Assembly: GCF_016734765.1 (NCBI RefSeq)
Contig: NZ_JAERQE010000014.1
Location: forward strand, 1-64,000
Source of the DNA: Microvirga soli
GTDB lineage: Bacteria; Pseudomonadota; Alphaproteobacteria; Rhizobiales; Beijerinckiaceae
Reading direction: 5' to 3'
DNA: 64,000 nucleotides
How positions within the stretch are numbered: the stretch's first letter is position 1; each line of letters opens with the position of its first letter. A model generated the notes under the pieces. That model did no database searches. It was not told the origin of the DNA and saw nothing but the letters and a program-made list of their open reading frames with translations. Shown in pieces: positions 49,359 through 58,550 of this stretch. The position numbers were made by a program, and so were the translations under genes.

Positions 49359-50519
49359 ATGGCGGTTCGCCAGAAGCCGGTCGAGGAGCAGGTGGTCGTG
49401 ATCACCGGCGCATCCAGCGGCATCGGACTTGCAACAGCGCACCTGTTCGCCGAGCGGGGTACCCGAGGCCTCGTCCTCGTTGCTCGAAACGAGGAGGCCC
49501 TGCGCAAGATCGCCGATGAGCTCAGTCATGGCGGCACCCGAGCCGTCGCGGTGGCGGCGGACGTCAGCAAACGGGAGGATCTGGAGCGCGTGGCGCGCAC
49601 GGCCATCGATACCTTCGGCGGCTTCGACACCTGGGTGAACGATGCGGCCGTTGCTTTGTATGGCAACCTCAACGAGATCCCCATGGAGGACCAGCGCCAG
49701 CTCTTCGACGTGAATTACTGGGGCGTCGTTAACGGCTCCATGATCGCAGCCGACCACATGCGCCGGCGCGGCGGCACCATCATCAATGTGGGCAGCGTCC
49801 TGTCCGAGCGGACCATGATCCTGCAGACCCAGTATTCCGCCTCCAAGCATGCCGTGAAGGCCTTCACCGATGGCCTGCGCATGGAGCTGGAGAACCAGGG
49901 CGCTCCGATCGCCGTGACGCTGATCAAGCCCTCCTCCATCGACACGCCTTATGTGGAGCACGCCCGCAACTATCTCGATCACAACAACGCCGTTCCTCCG
50001 CCGGCCTACGATCCGCATCTTGTGGGCAAGGCGATCATGTTCGCGGCCGAGCATCAGCGGCGTGAGATCACCGTTGGCTTCGGCGGCTGGGTCATCGGCG
50101 CCATGGGCAAGGTTGCCCCGCGCTTGGTGGACAAGGCGATGGAGTGGACAGGCTACGGATCGCAGACGACGGATCAGCCGGAGCGTCCCGGCATGCGCGA
50201 CAACCTCTATCAGGCACGGGATGACGGCGACATGTACTCGTCCCTGCCCGGCGAGCCGCGCAAGACCAGCCTCCTGCTCGAGGCGCAGCTTCATCCGCTC
50301 GTCACGGCAGCCGTTCTGGCCGGTGTCGCGGCCGGCATCGCGGCGCTGTTCGTGCCGCCGCTGGGAGGAGGACGGCGCGTACGTCGGACCAAGCGCCCGA
50401 CGCCGCGCTATCAGCCTACCATGCGCCGCACCGGCAACGGCCATGACAAGCGCACCCTTGGCCCGGGCCATGTGAGCCAGCGCGGTCCTTACGAGGGCCG
50501 ACCGCAGCCACGGCACTGA
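49359..50519 (+). CDS. SDR family oxidoreductase with C-terminal extension
   Basis: This 386-residue short-chain dehydrogenase has the cofactor site ITGASSGIGLATA (residues 15-27), VNDAA, a catalytic Tyr-x-x-x-Lys pair (QYSASKHAVKAF) and Ser in NVGSVLSER. Beyond the usual 250 residues there is an extension with a hydrophobic segment (LVTAAVLAGVAAGIAALFVPP) and a basic Arg/Pro-rich tail, suggesting membrane association. The start at 49359 is chosen because GAGGGAG precedes it and the promoter at 49294-49318 lies upstream. It probably belongs to the general stress regulon together with the divergent PRC-barrel gene. Confidence 0.88.
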   Translation: MAVRQKPVEEQVVVITGASSGIGLATAHLFAERGTRGLVLVARNEEALRKIADELSHGGTRAVAVAADVSKREDLERVARTAIDTFGGFDTWVNDAAVALYGNLNEIPMEDQRQLFDVNYWGVVNGSMIAADHMRRRGGTIINVGSVLSERTMILQTQYSASKHAVKAFTDGLRMELENQGAPIAVTLIKPSSIDTPYVEHARNYLDHNNAVPPPAYDPHLVGKAIMFAAEHQRREITVGFGGWVIGAMGKVAPRLVDKAMEWTGYGSQTTDQPERPGMRDNLYQARDDGDMYSSLPGEPRKTSLLLEAQLHPLVTAAVLAGVAAGIAALFVPPLGGGRRVRRTKRPTPRYQPTMRRTGNGHDKRTLGPGHVSQRGPYEGRPQPRH

Positions 50520-50529
50520 CGATATTGGA

Positions 50530-50576
50530 GCATCAGCTGGATCCCAACGGTGCAAGTCCGCTTTCGGGTCCGATGC
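50530..50576. repeat. Dispersed GGACCCAAAAGTG-family palindrome (A element, diverged)
   Basis: GCATCAGCTGGATCCCAACGG is followed by a complement-like CGCTTTCGGGTCCGATGC, about 47 bp in all. It starts 11 bases after the SDR stop. The arms have several mismatches compared with the copy at 45299. Confidence 0.75.
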
Positions 50577-50679
50577 TTCGAAGGGCCGGACCTCACATCC
50601 GGCCCTTCTTCTTGAAGAGCGACAAGATGGCCGCCGGGGGCACGTTCCGAAGCGACGAGATGCGGGTTAGCCTTCCCGC

Positions 50680-51600
50680 ATGAACCCGATTCGCTTCTCC
50701 GCCATCGCGCTTGCTCTCGTCATCGGCGGCTCCGCCGCCGCGCAGGACAAGGGAACCCTGAACCCGAAGCCCTTAGCCCCGCTTGCCAATCCGGACGATC
50801 CGAAGCTGGCCGCGAAAGAGCTTTTCGGCCGGCGCACCACGCCCGCCGACCTGCGGGCGCGCTCCATCGGCGGCTATGCCCGCGGCTGCGTCGCGGGTGC
50901 TGCGGCCATTCCGGTGGATGGCGAGAACTGGCAGGTCATGCGCCTGTCCCGCAACCGCAACTGGGGCCACCCGCAGTTGATCGACTTCCTGCAGAGGTTT
51001 GCCACGCGGCTTCCCTTCGTCAATGGATGGCCGGGGCTTCTCGTCGGCGACATCTCCCAGCCACGCGGCGGCCCCATGATCACGGGCCACGCCTCGCACC
51101 AGATCGGCCTCGATGCGGATATATGGCTCACCCCCATGCCCAACCGCCGCCTGTCACGGGCCGAGCGGGAGGAGATGTCGGCCACCAACATGGTGCGGGA
51201 CGACTGGCTCGATGTGGATCCGAACCGCTGGACATCCGAGCACACGGCTCTCGTCCGCGCCGCCGCGCAGGAACGGAGCGTCGCCCGGATCTTCGTGAAT
51301 CCCGCCATCAAGAAGGCGCTCTGCCGCGAGGCGGGCTCAGACCGGGGCTGGCTGACCAAGGTGCGGCCGATGTGGGGGCACAACTATCATTTCCATATCC
51401 GCCTCGCCTGTCCGGCCGGTAGCGCGGGATGCTCGGATCAGGACCCACCGCCCGGAGGCGACGGCTGCGGGGCGGAGCTCGCGGGCTGGTTCACGCCCCA
51501 GATGCTCAACCCGAAGCCTGGGAAGCCCCGTCCGCCCCTGACCATGGCGCAGCTGCCCAACGAGTGCCGAGGCGTTCTCGACGCGCCTGACGGGCCTTAA
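50680..51600 (+). CDS. mepA: Penicillin-insensitive murein endopeptidase MepA
   Basis: MepA is a periplasmic zinc endopeptidase that cleaves DAP-DAP and D-Ala-DAP peptidoglycan cross-links. The 306-residue protein has a signal peptide (AIALALVIGGSAAA) and the zinc motifs GHASHQIGLDADIWL and HNYHFHIRL. Cysteine pairs near the C-terminus (CPAGSAGC, GDGCG) are typical of the family. It is intact. No gene is directly coupled to it. Confidence 0.95.
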   Translation: MNPIRFSAIALALVIGGSAAAQDKGTLNPKPLAPLANPDDPKLAAKELFGRRTTPADLRARSIGGYARGCVAGAAAIPVDGENWQVMRLSRNRNWGHPQLIDFLQRFATRLPFVNGWPGLLVGDISQPRGGPMITGHASHQIGLDADIWLTPMPNRRLSRAEREEMSATNMVRDDWLDVDPNRWTSEHTALVRAAAQERSVARIFVNPAIKKALCREAGSDRGWLTKVRPMWGHNYHFHIRLACPAGSAGCSDQDPPPGGDGCGAELAGWFTPQMLNPKPGKPRPPLTMAQLPNECRGVLDAPDGP

Positions 51601-51624
51601 GTACAAAAAGAGCGGCTCGCCAAA

Positions 51625-51751
51625 GCATCGAACCCAAAAGTGGATTTGCACTTTTGGGCTCCACTAGATGCTTCATCCTTTATGCGGCGCATCGTGCGGA
51701 AAACCGAGGCCACTTTTCGCTCGCGCGGCCCGCTGGGTCCGCACGATGCGC
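51625..51751. repeat. Composite palindromic element (A plus B), second two-part copy
   Basis: Part A (51625-51671) repeats AACCCAAAAGTGGATTTGCA and its complement. Part B (51687-51751) has outer arms GCGCATCGTGCGG and CCGCACGATGCGC with an internal CACTTTTCGC insertion. The organisation matches the copy at 12558-12667. It lies 24 bases after the mepA stop and before the convergent msrA stop. Confidence 0.86.
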
Positions 51752-51800
51752 TAGCCGGAAACGAGCCGCTCTCTTGAAGCTTGACAATGGAAGGGTTGGC

Positions 51801-52460
51801 TTATTCGGCCGCGACCCCCACGCCGATAGGGCAGGACACGCCGGTTCCGCCGAGGCCGCAATAACCATTCGGGTTCTTGGCCAGGTATTGCTGGTGATAG
51901 TCCTCGGCGAAGTAGAACGGCCCCGCCTCCAGGATCTCGGTTGTAACCTGCCCGTAACCCTTGGCAGCCAGCGCCCGGGCGTAAGCTGCCTTGGAGGCCT
52001 CGGCGGCCCTGCGCTGATCCTCGGTGACCACATAGATCCCGGAGCGATACTGGGTGCCGACATCGTTGCCCTGGCGCATGCCCTGGGTCGGATCGTGGTT
52101 CTCCCAGAAGGTCTTCAGCAGGGCATCGTAGGAGATGACCTTGGGGTCGAAGACCACCAGAACCACCTCATTGTGCCCGGTGAGGCCCGAGCAGACCTCC
52201 TCGTAGGTGGGGTTCGGCGTGGTGCCGGCCAGGTATCCCGCAGCGGTGATCCAGATTCCGTCACCCATCTGCCAGAACTTGCGCTCGGCGCCCCAGAAGC
52301 AGCCCAAACCGAACACGGCTCTCTCCATACCGTCCGGATAGGGCGGCAGCAGAGGGCGGCCGTTGATGAAATGCCGCTCAGCGGTGGGGATGGGGCTGGA
52401 CCGGCCCGGCAGAGCCTCGGCGGCGTTTGGCAGGTCGGTGCGTTTGCGGAAGCTGAACAT
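51801..52460 (-). CDS. msrA: Peptide-methionine (S)-S-oxide reductase
   Basis: MsrA repairs oxidised methionine in proteins, using thioredoxin. The 219-residue protein has the catalytic Cys54 in [14 protein letters not shown], the family segments [21 protein letters not shown] and [12 protein letters not shown], and the resolving cysteines in [12 protein letters not shown]. The N-terminal 45-residue extension is normal for alphaproteobacterial copies. GAGGGA precedes the ATG. Confidence 0.97.
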   Translation of the reverse strand: MFSFRKRTDLPNAAEALPGRSSPIPTAERHFINGRPLLPPYPDGMERAVFGLGCFWGAERKFWQMGDGIWITAAGYLAGTTPNPTYEEVCSGLTGHNEVVLVVFDPKVISYDALLKTFWENHDPTQGMRQGNDVGTQYRSGIYVVTEDQRRAAEASKAAYARALAAKGYGQVTTEILEAGPFYFAEDYHQQYLAKNPNGYCGLGGTGVSCPIGVGVAAE

Positions 52461-52546
52461 AGGGGATCCCTCGCGTGACCCCGACTATGTAATCATTGCC
52501 CTGCCCCGGTGGGAGGGGCTGATCGCGTCACCTTGCCGTGAAGCCC

Positions 52547-52867
52547 TCAGCGTTCGGCCAGATAGCCGATGGGCTCCAGGGGCTTCTGCCCGAGCCACAG
52601 CAGGAAGGCCCCGATGATGAAGCCGGTCAGAGAGGCAGGCAGTTGAAGGCCATAGGTGGCAATCGGCTCCCACAGCCATGGGTAGCTGCGTTGGGCGATT
52701 CCTCCATCCACACCGAGCGCACTTCCGGGGAAGATCACGCCAGCCACTTTTCCGATGGGAGCGAACGATACAGCATTGTTGACGATGGACCGTGTGCCAT
52801 CAATGACCAACCCAACGAACCCCGCTGCGATCAGCAGGAGGCCAAGGCTACGCGCTAAGAACTTCAA
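52547..52867 (-). CDS. Small conserved membrane protein, 106 aa
   Basis: This integral membrane protein has two hydrophobic segments (LARSLGLLLIAAGFVGLVIDG and LPASLTGFIIGAFLLWLGQ) joined by a periplasmic or cytoplasmic loop. The pattern LGLLLIAAGFVGLVIDGTRSI is shared by small rhizobial proteins sometimes annotated as PetM-like; I consider that name unreliable. The TTG at 52867 is preferred because GGAGAGG lies 9 bases upstream; another TTG at 52885 is in frame. It lies downstream of tRNA-Ser on the opposite strand. Confidence 0.72.
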   Translation of the reverse strand: MKFLARSLGLLLIAAGFVGLVIDGTRSIVNNAVSFAPIGKVAGVIFPGSALGVDGGIAQRSYPWLWEPIATYGLQLPASLTGFIIGAFLLWLGQKPLEPIGYLAER

Positions 52868-53072
52868 GGGAGGGTACCTCTCCAAACAGAGGGGGAATTA
52901 TCTAGTCTTTTTTGTCGCGATCGCAAAGGCGATTCAGGATGATTTGTCACAAGTTCGGTCTTGCCTTTTGCCCCGATTTGGCGATACACGGGCGCTCCGC
53001 AGATGGAAGCGGAGAACCTGACAGCCTGCCGGACTGGCGAGCAAGGGTTCATGGGCTGCATAAGCTCATGCT

Positions 53073-53162
53073 GGAGGGGTGGCCGAGTGGTTGAAGGCGC
53101 ACGCCTGGAAAGTGTGTATACGGGAAACCGTATCGCGGGTTCGAATCCCGCTCCCTCCGCCA
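53073..53162 (+). tRNA. tRNA-Ser (anticodon GGA)
   Basis: A complete 90-base serine tRNA with an encoded CCA end. The acceptor stem pairs GGAGGGG with the closing TCCCTCC, the D-loop follows GGCCGAGTGGTTGAAGG, the anticodon GGA is at 53107-53109, a long variable arm (ATACGGGAAACCGTAT) marks class II tRNAs, and the T-arm GGGTTCGAATCCC is canonical. It reads UCC and UCU codons. Confidence 0.97.
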
Positions 53163-53531
53163 TTATCTAAGCACCTGATATAATTGGTATTTTCCTCTGT
53201 TGGCCTCTACCTTTAAGCGCTGGATTCGTTGTGGCAATTCAGCGGGAGCCATTTTCTGGGCACCAGAGAAGGCTTTTACGGCTCCGACACTGCCTTGGTT
53301 CACCGTCTAAAAATCCGCTCAGCCCGCTTGGGCCGCAGGCAGGCGCCCATCACGAATTTGACAAATGCCCGCCTTCAGCTTGAGAGCAGACGTCGGCCTA
53401 GTCTGAAATGTGCCAAACTGCGACGTTCATGCGTTTGGTAATCCAGCACATTAATCGGCAGCATAGCGGTGATGCATGAGTGCCGTTTCATCGACCATGC
53501 TGTCTGCAGCGATGACGAAGCCACAGCCACT
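53163..53531. other. Intergenic region after tRNA-Ser
   Basis: About 370 bases without a supported gene. Frames on both strands are short and lack recognisable protein patterns. I looked for a repeat of the tRNA 3' end (TTCGAATCCCGCTCC) that would mark an integrated element and saw none in the window. Confidence 0.55.
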
Positions 53532-55799
53532 TCATCTCGATGATATCGAGGCGTCAGCGCGGTATCGGATCTGCTGGATGTAAAGCTCATAGTAATCATC
53601 CAAGGCGAATTTTTTGCCGAGTTCCCGGCAAAGGAGAATTGCCTCAAGAGCTTGCGGCCAGTCGCAGCGACGATAGGCAGCGAGCATGGCGTCGTTTCGT
53701 TTGACCAACTCCACGAAGTCAGAGCTTCTAGCGACATCGGCATGACCCAGGATCGTGAAGATCCGCTCTAGTTCATTCTTTCCCCTCACCTGCAGATGAT
53801 CGACTTCGAGCACGGCGAAGCGAGCGCGGACAGCCTGGGCGGTTTTTTCACCGATAAGAATGGGAATGCCGTACTGCTTGGTCAGCCCCTCGAAACGGGA
53901 CGCCAGATTGACCGTATCGCCCAAGACCGAATAGTTGAAGTGAAGATCGGAGCCGAAGTTGCCGACAACACAGAGGCCGGTGTTCAAGCCTATTCCGATT
54001 CTGAGCGGCGGCATTGCCTGATCGCCGTCAACATCCTTCTGCTGCTGCTCATTGAGTACCCTAAGGCTGTGCAGCATTGCTAATGCTGCCTCACATGCGT
54101 TCACCTCGTGGTTGGGATCCGTGAGCGGAGCGTTCCAGAAGGCCATGATCGCGTCGCCCATGTATTTATCGATCGTCCCACGACGCTTCATGATGTCCTG
54201 TGTCAGCGGGGTGAAGAGCCGATTGATGAGCGCCGTCAGCCCCTGCGGATCATCCTTGTAGAGCTCGGAAATCGCCGTGAAGCCACGCACGTCCGAGAAG
54301 AGGACGGTGAGCTCGCGCTGTTCTCCGCCGAGGGTCAACTTCTCCGGCGATTGTGCCAGCTGCTCGACCAGATCTGGAGAGAGATACTGGCTGAAGGCCG
54401 ATCTGATCCGGTAGCGATCTGCGGAAACGGTCACATAGTTGGTGCAAACGAGAACGGCGTAGACCAGGAAGCTCGAGAGCAAGGGGAAGGTGTAGTCGAT
54501 AAGAAGATCGAGTCCCGTGAAGCAGTACCACGACACCGCCAATGTCACCACAGCAGTAGCGCCTCCGAGGGCGAAGAGAGTTCCGGCATTCACCCTGGGA
54601 GCTTGGACGATCAGCAGAACGCTCATTAGCGCTGTGAGCGCAAGTTCGATGAAGGCTGTGTAGCTCGGCCTGCTCAGGGTCGATCCTGTGAGAGCACTCT
54701 CCAGGAGCTGGGCATGCAATTCCACCCCTGGCAGCGCCGGATGCACCGGGGTGACCTTGAGATCGAGAAGTCCGGCGGCGGAGGTTCCGATAAGCACCAT
54801 TTTTCCCGCCAGGGCACCGGCGGGCATTCGGTCGCGCAGAAGGTCGACCGCAGGGATATATCTGCCTAGGCTGGGAGGAGAGTAGTGAAGCCAGACCCGG
54901 CCTTTGCCATCCGTGGGAATCTCGAAAGCCCCCGCCCCGACGCTCCGAACGCCACTCGGATCCGTCTTGACGAGAATCGCGTCCGATCCGGTGGCGACCC
55001 TCAGCATCTCCAGGGAGAGAGAAGGAACGATGGTCCCGTCGGCCAATGCGACGACCGGGACACGGCGAACGACGCCGTCCCGGTCGGGAGCAACCGAGAA
55101 CATGCCATGTCCTCGAGCGGCTTCGTCGAGAACAGGCAGGTTCCGTAGCAGGTGCGGGAATTCGACCAAGAAAAGACGCGGGTCGGGCCCGAGAGTCGCG
55201 ATTCCAGTCTGGATCCCTACTTGGTCGGTAGGAATAGTCCCTGAGACGCGATATCCTGAGCGTCCGAGCACTACCGTGGACGCTCGAATGGCATCGGCAA
55301 AGATGGTGTCGTTGCTGGGCAGATGCCGGAGCTTCTCGCGTGTAGCGTCATCCAAATTCTGAAAGGTTTCGGCCGCGACCTCAGGCGAGCTGCGATCGGG
55401 CTCCGGAAAGAGCACATCGAACCCGATGACCGTTCCACCTCCTTCGACGATCTTTGCAACCATCTCAGCCATGATTGTGCGTGGCCATGGCCATTGCCCC
55501 AGAGCCCGCAGACTCTGCTCGTCGATATCCACGATGGCCACGAGGCCCTGACGCTCGGCACGAGGATAGATGAGCTGATAGATATCCAGCGACTTCAGAC
55601 GCACAGCCTCAACGGGTCCCGGATCCAGGATCCGGAGCGCCAGCAGGCTCACGAGAAGCAGGAGGCCGACGATCCGGCCGGTCCCGAAGCGTCGCGTCCT
55701 ATTCAGAATGGACGCCATGACTGCCGTTCCGCGAGAACAGGGACTCGGGCCGACAATGGTCGGGTTGTGAACGCGTGTTCCGCCGGTTGAGACGGTCAT
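53532..55799 (-). CDS. CHASE2 sensor - class III adenylate cyclase
   Basis: This membrane-bound receptor cyclase of about 755 residues is predicted to make cAMP in the cytoplasm. One N-terminal membrane segment (IVGLLLLVSLLALRIL) is followed by an extracytoplasmic CHASE2 domain (IVDIDEQSLRALGQWPWPRT, GGTVIGFDVLFPEPDRSS, MVLIGTSAAGLLDLKVTPVHP). Three transmembrane helices then lead to a cyclase domain from about residue 490. Catalytic features include the metal aspartates in LFSDVRGFT and MGDAIMAFW, the adenine-selecting Lys in DKYMGD, and GDTVNLASRFEGL. The start is uncertain (55799 or 55718). It lies 36 bases downstream of the FecR/VWA gene, in an operon. Confidence 0.92.
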   Translation of the reverse strand: MTVSTGGTRVHNPTIVGPSPCSRGTAVMASILNRTRRFGTGRIVGLLLLVSLLALRILDPGPVEAVRLKSLDIYQLIYPRAERQGLVAIVDIDEQSLRALGQWPWPRTIMAEMVAKIVEGGGTVIGFDVLFPEPDRSSPEVAAETFQNLDDATREKLRHLPSNDTIFADAIRASTVVLGRSGYRVSGTIPTDQVGIQTGIATLGPDPRLFLVEFPHLLRNLPVLDEAARGHGMFSVAPDRDGVVRRVPVVALADGTIVPSLSLEMLRVATGSDAILVKTDPSGVRSVGAGAFEIPTDGKGRVWLHYSPPSLGRYIPAVDLLRDRMPAGALAGKMVLIGTSAAGLLDLKVTPVHPALPGVELHAQLLESALTGSTLSRPSYTAFIELALTALMSVLLIVQAPRVNAGTLFALGGATAVVTLAVSWYCFTGLDLLIDYTFPLLSSFLVYAVLVCTNYVTVSADRYRIRSAFSQYLSPDLVEQLAQSPEKLTLGGEQRELTVLFSDVRGFTAISELYKDDPQGLTALINRLFTPLTQDIMKRRGTIDKYMGDAIMAFWNAPLTDPNHEVNACEAALAMLHSLRVLNEQQQKDVDGDQAMPPLRIGIGLNTGLCVVGNFGSDLHFNYSVLGDTVNLASRFEGLTKQYGIPILIGEKTAQAVRARFAVLEVDHLQVRGKNELERIFTILGHADVARSSDFVELVKRNDAMLAAYRRCDWPQALEAILLCRELGKKFALDDYYELYIQQIRYRADASISSR

Positions 55800-55835
55800 C
55801 GAGCGGCCTAGGTGGCACCAACCGAAGCATGTTCC

Positions 55836-58550
55836 TCACAGGATGCCATCCGTGGATCGGGGCAGAGCGCCTGCGATGAATAGCTCGGTCGCAAGCACTT
55901 CACCGCTGGCAAACGTGACCGTCGCCGACACGGCGTTCTGATCGCCAGCAATCCGCCGCAAACCGTCAATGGATGCGCTCAGAATCCACCCTTGCGGCGT
56001 CAGAATGAGATCTTCTCGTCCAATCTCGAGGATCTCCCTGCCGTTCACAAACACGTCGACATCGGTGATCGTCCCACTTTTCAGAGGCAATCCAAGAACG
56101 GAGACATCGATTTGCTCCGGTGACGTCAGCAGAGAGGCTCCACCCGTATTATCGATGTCATTCAATTGCGAAAGGTTTGCATTCTCACCAACACCGAGAG
56201 CGGTGATCCTCGCCCCGTAGCGGTCGTTCAGGATCGCGATCTCGGCCTCGATGGGGCCCTGCCCCCTGCCGTCGGAGAGGAAATACAGGAAGTTTTCCTC
56301 GCCTCCCTGATCGAGGCTCTGCAGGCGGCTATTGGCCGCCTGCAGGGCGCTGGCGAAGTTCGTCTCGCCGTCTGCATCAAGGCTTCTGAGATAGGTAGCG
56401 ATGGCTCCATCTCCGGCCTGTCCCAGGCTGAAGGTCGCAGCATTCACCCCGCTCTGGTTCTGCCCCCTGGGCTCGGTGGGATCGGCGCTTCCGTTGAACG
56501 GTATGATTGTCACCGTGACGTCTGCAGAGGAGAAACCGAGGCTCCTCACCTGTTCCGTCAGTGCAATCAGACCTGCGATCTCCGCATCGAGAACAGTGTC
56601 TGCGCGACCATCACCGTTGAGATCACCGACAGACATTCCCGCGAAACTGTCCGAAGTGCTGCCTGAGATGTCGATCAGATAGAGAATGTTCATCTGCGGC
56701 TGCGGGACCGGGCCAAGGCCGATGACCAGTTTCAGATCAGTCGTTGCAGCTGTCGTGGCTGTCGGCGCATCGACCGACAGAGAGACGGGCTGGCGATTGA
56801 ACCCGAGAACTTCAGTGTCTCTAACGATCTGATGGGGAGACGAGAACGACCCTGCTCCGCGGACCTGCAGGGTCACGGCCGCCGTATCGGTTTCTCCGTT
56901 GCCGTCGGATACGGTATAGGCAAACCTCACCGTTGCAGTTTCACCTGCACTGAGAGCCTGAAAGTCGGTGCCAGGGTCGAAGACGAGATTGCCCCTTGCA
57001 TCAAGACTGACGGAGCCGTCGGATGGAGTGGTCCAGCGGATCGGCCGAAGGGTGTCGCCATCCATATCCCGATCATTCGCAAGCACCGCGATGACCGTCC
57101 GCCCAACCTCTTCTACAGCGCCGATGCGATCATTTCTTGCAACGGGCGCGTCGTTTCGGCCATCGACAATCCAGGTCACCGACGCCTGCACAGAGGTGTC
57201 GCCGTTGAAGATTAGATCATAAGCAACCGTGACCGTCTCTGTTTCTCCCACGCCTAGATGCTGGTAAGCCGGATGCGTCGGATCCAGGCGAAAACTTTGC
57301 GCGTTGGCGAGATACGTCACGCCGGGAGGCAGTGATTCAGGCACGATCACACGCGGGGGTATTCCTGAATCTGAGGGTTCAGAAGCCGGCAGCGCGCCAA
57401 GCCGTGCAACCGGTCCATCCTCCACCGCAGCACCTTGGACCGCTGCAGGCGCTGCTATGGGGGATGGAAGGATCACACCGCGGGATACGGCGCTCTTCAA
57501 GAAAGGTAGCGCTATGGCAAACTCTGAAGGATCGAGTGGATCAACAGGCTGGAGCACGTTCGCCGGGACGATGGGAGCATCGTCAGGATCGCTGCTGCCT
57601 CTCCTCTGCTGAGGCGCAGGGGAAAAGAACTGATACAGATCCCTCACGAAATTGCTTTCGCCCCTGATGTCGTCGCTCGTCTTGGTTGTTTGTGTGATCC
57701 GCGGTTCGGATCCGGACATCGGTGTCAGCAGTGTCGCGACGCGGGCATCCGACATCGATGCGATCACGCGGGATGAATTGTTCTTGTCCAGCAGAACGAT
57801 AGAACCGACGCTTCCGTCCGGCTCGGTGAGCAGGGAGAACCGCGTCGTTCCGCTGGCGGCCGCGATCTCCGTCTGAACGGCCGTTCCTCTGATCGCCATC
57901 GTGGCGACAGGCGTATCGATCTTGAGATCACCGGTCTTGGCAATGCGTCCTGCTACAAACCCGATCACGCCTTGAACGAGCGTGAGAAGCGCCGAATTTG
58001 CATTGGAGTCCGCAGCATAGACCATGTCGTTGAGCACCATCCGGGCACTGGAGGACAGGCTGAAGACTGTTCCATCGTTGAACTTGATCGTCAGAGTGGA
58101 GTTCGGACCCGTTTGCACGACATCGCCTTTTGCGACTGGGTCGCCAAGCCGAAGTGTGATCGAGACGCCATTTCGCAGCACAGTCGCAGAGCCTGACGCT
58201 TTTTCGACGCGGCCAATCGAAACCGGGGCCGCCGCCGCGGCACCCGTTTGCGCGTACTGCCCTGAAGCATCCGGGCCCGCCAACGCCTCGATGGTCGCGC
58301 CCGTAAGGCTTGCGCCTTCAGGGGTAACAAGGCTAAGGCGCCGGTCGTCTTTGAAATATCCCAAGACAACAGCGTTTGTCTCGGATCCTGTGAGCAGGAG
58401 ATCGGCCCCGGATCTTCTGAAACCTGCGTTGAACAGAAGATCTCTGTCGGGAAACGGAATCGCGGAATCTGAGTCGACCGCGCGCGTCGACGCGTCAGCG
58501 GCATCGATGTGAATGTCAAAAGCAGTGGCGCCGTCCCCGGATCGGTACAC
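55836..58550 (-). CDS. FecR / cadherin-like / von Willebrand A domain protein
   Basis: This 904-residue multidomain protein has a FecR domain at about 112-225 (VEKASGSATVLRNG, LRLGDPVAKGDVVQTGPNS, TPVATMAIRGTAVQTEI). A Pro/Ala-rich linker follows, then cadherin-like or Ig-like modules around 440-590 (NDAPVARNDRIG, VLANDRDMDGDTL). A VWA domain has a complete MIDAS: Asp627-x-Ser-x-Ser631 (LIDISGST), DGETNF and FLSDG. An EF-hand-like calcium loop, D643/N645/D647/D651, is inserted in it. The GTG start has AAGGGG upstream. I see no N-terminal signal peptide and no RTX nonapeptides, so the export route is unclear. It is co-transcribed with the CHASE2 cyclase. Confidence 0.85.
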   Translation of the reverse strand: MYRSGDGATAFDIHIDAADASTRAVDSDSAIPFPDRDLLFNAGFRRSGADLLLTGSETNAVVLGYFKDDRRLSLVTPEGASLTGATIEALAGPDASGQYAQTGAAAAAPVSIGRVEKASGSATVLRNGVSITLRLGDPVAKGDVVQTGPNSTLTIKFNDGTVFSLSSSARMVLNDMVYAADSNANSALLTLVQGVIGFVAGRIAKTGDLKIDTPVATMAIRGTAVQTEIAAASGTTRFSLLTEPDGSVGSIVLLDKNNSSRVIASMSDARVATLLTPMSGSEPRITQTTKTSDDIRGESNFVRDLYQFFSPAPQQRRGSSDPDDAPIVPANVLQPVDPLDPSEFAIALPFLKSAVSRGVILPSPIAAPAAVQGAAVEDGPVARLGALPASEPSDSGIPPRVIVPESLPPGVTYLANAQSFRLDPTHPAYQHLGVGETETVTVAYDLIFNGDTSVQASVTWIVDGRNDAPVARNDRIGAVEEVGRTVIAVLANDRDMDGDTLRPIRWTTPSDGSVSLDARGNLVFDPGTDFQALSAGETATVRFAYTVSDGNGETDTAAVTLQVRGAGSFSSPHQIVRDTEVLGFNRQPVSLSVDAPTATTAATTDLKLVIGLGPVPQPQMNILYLIDISGSTSDSFAGMSVGDLNGDGRADTVLDAEIAGLIALTEQVRSLGFSSADVTVTIIPFNGSADPTEPRGQNQSGVNAATFSLGQAGDGAIATYLRSLDADGETNFASALQAANSRLQSLDQGGEENFLYFLSDGRGQGPIEAEIAILNDRYGARITALGVGENANLSQLNDIDNTGGASLLTSPEQIDVSVLGLPLKSGTITDVDVFVNGREILEIGREDLILTPQGWILSASIDGLRRIAGDQNAVSATVTFASGEVLATELFIAGALPRSTDGIL

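Noticed and set aside
49182..50555. Extension of the PRC-barrel gene to a 595-codon frame
   Set aside because: It runs antisense through the SDR gene and across its promoter; the ribosome site and EcfG promoter place the start near 49181.
53229..53441. A 70-codon frame after tRNA-Ser
   Set aside because: No recognisable protein pattern, no ribosome site and no sign of an integrase remnant.
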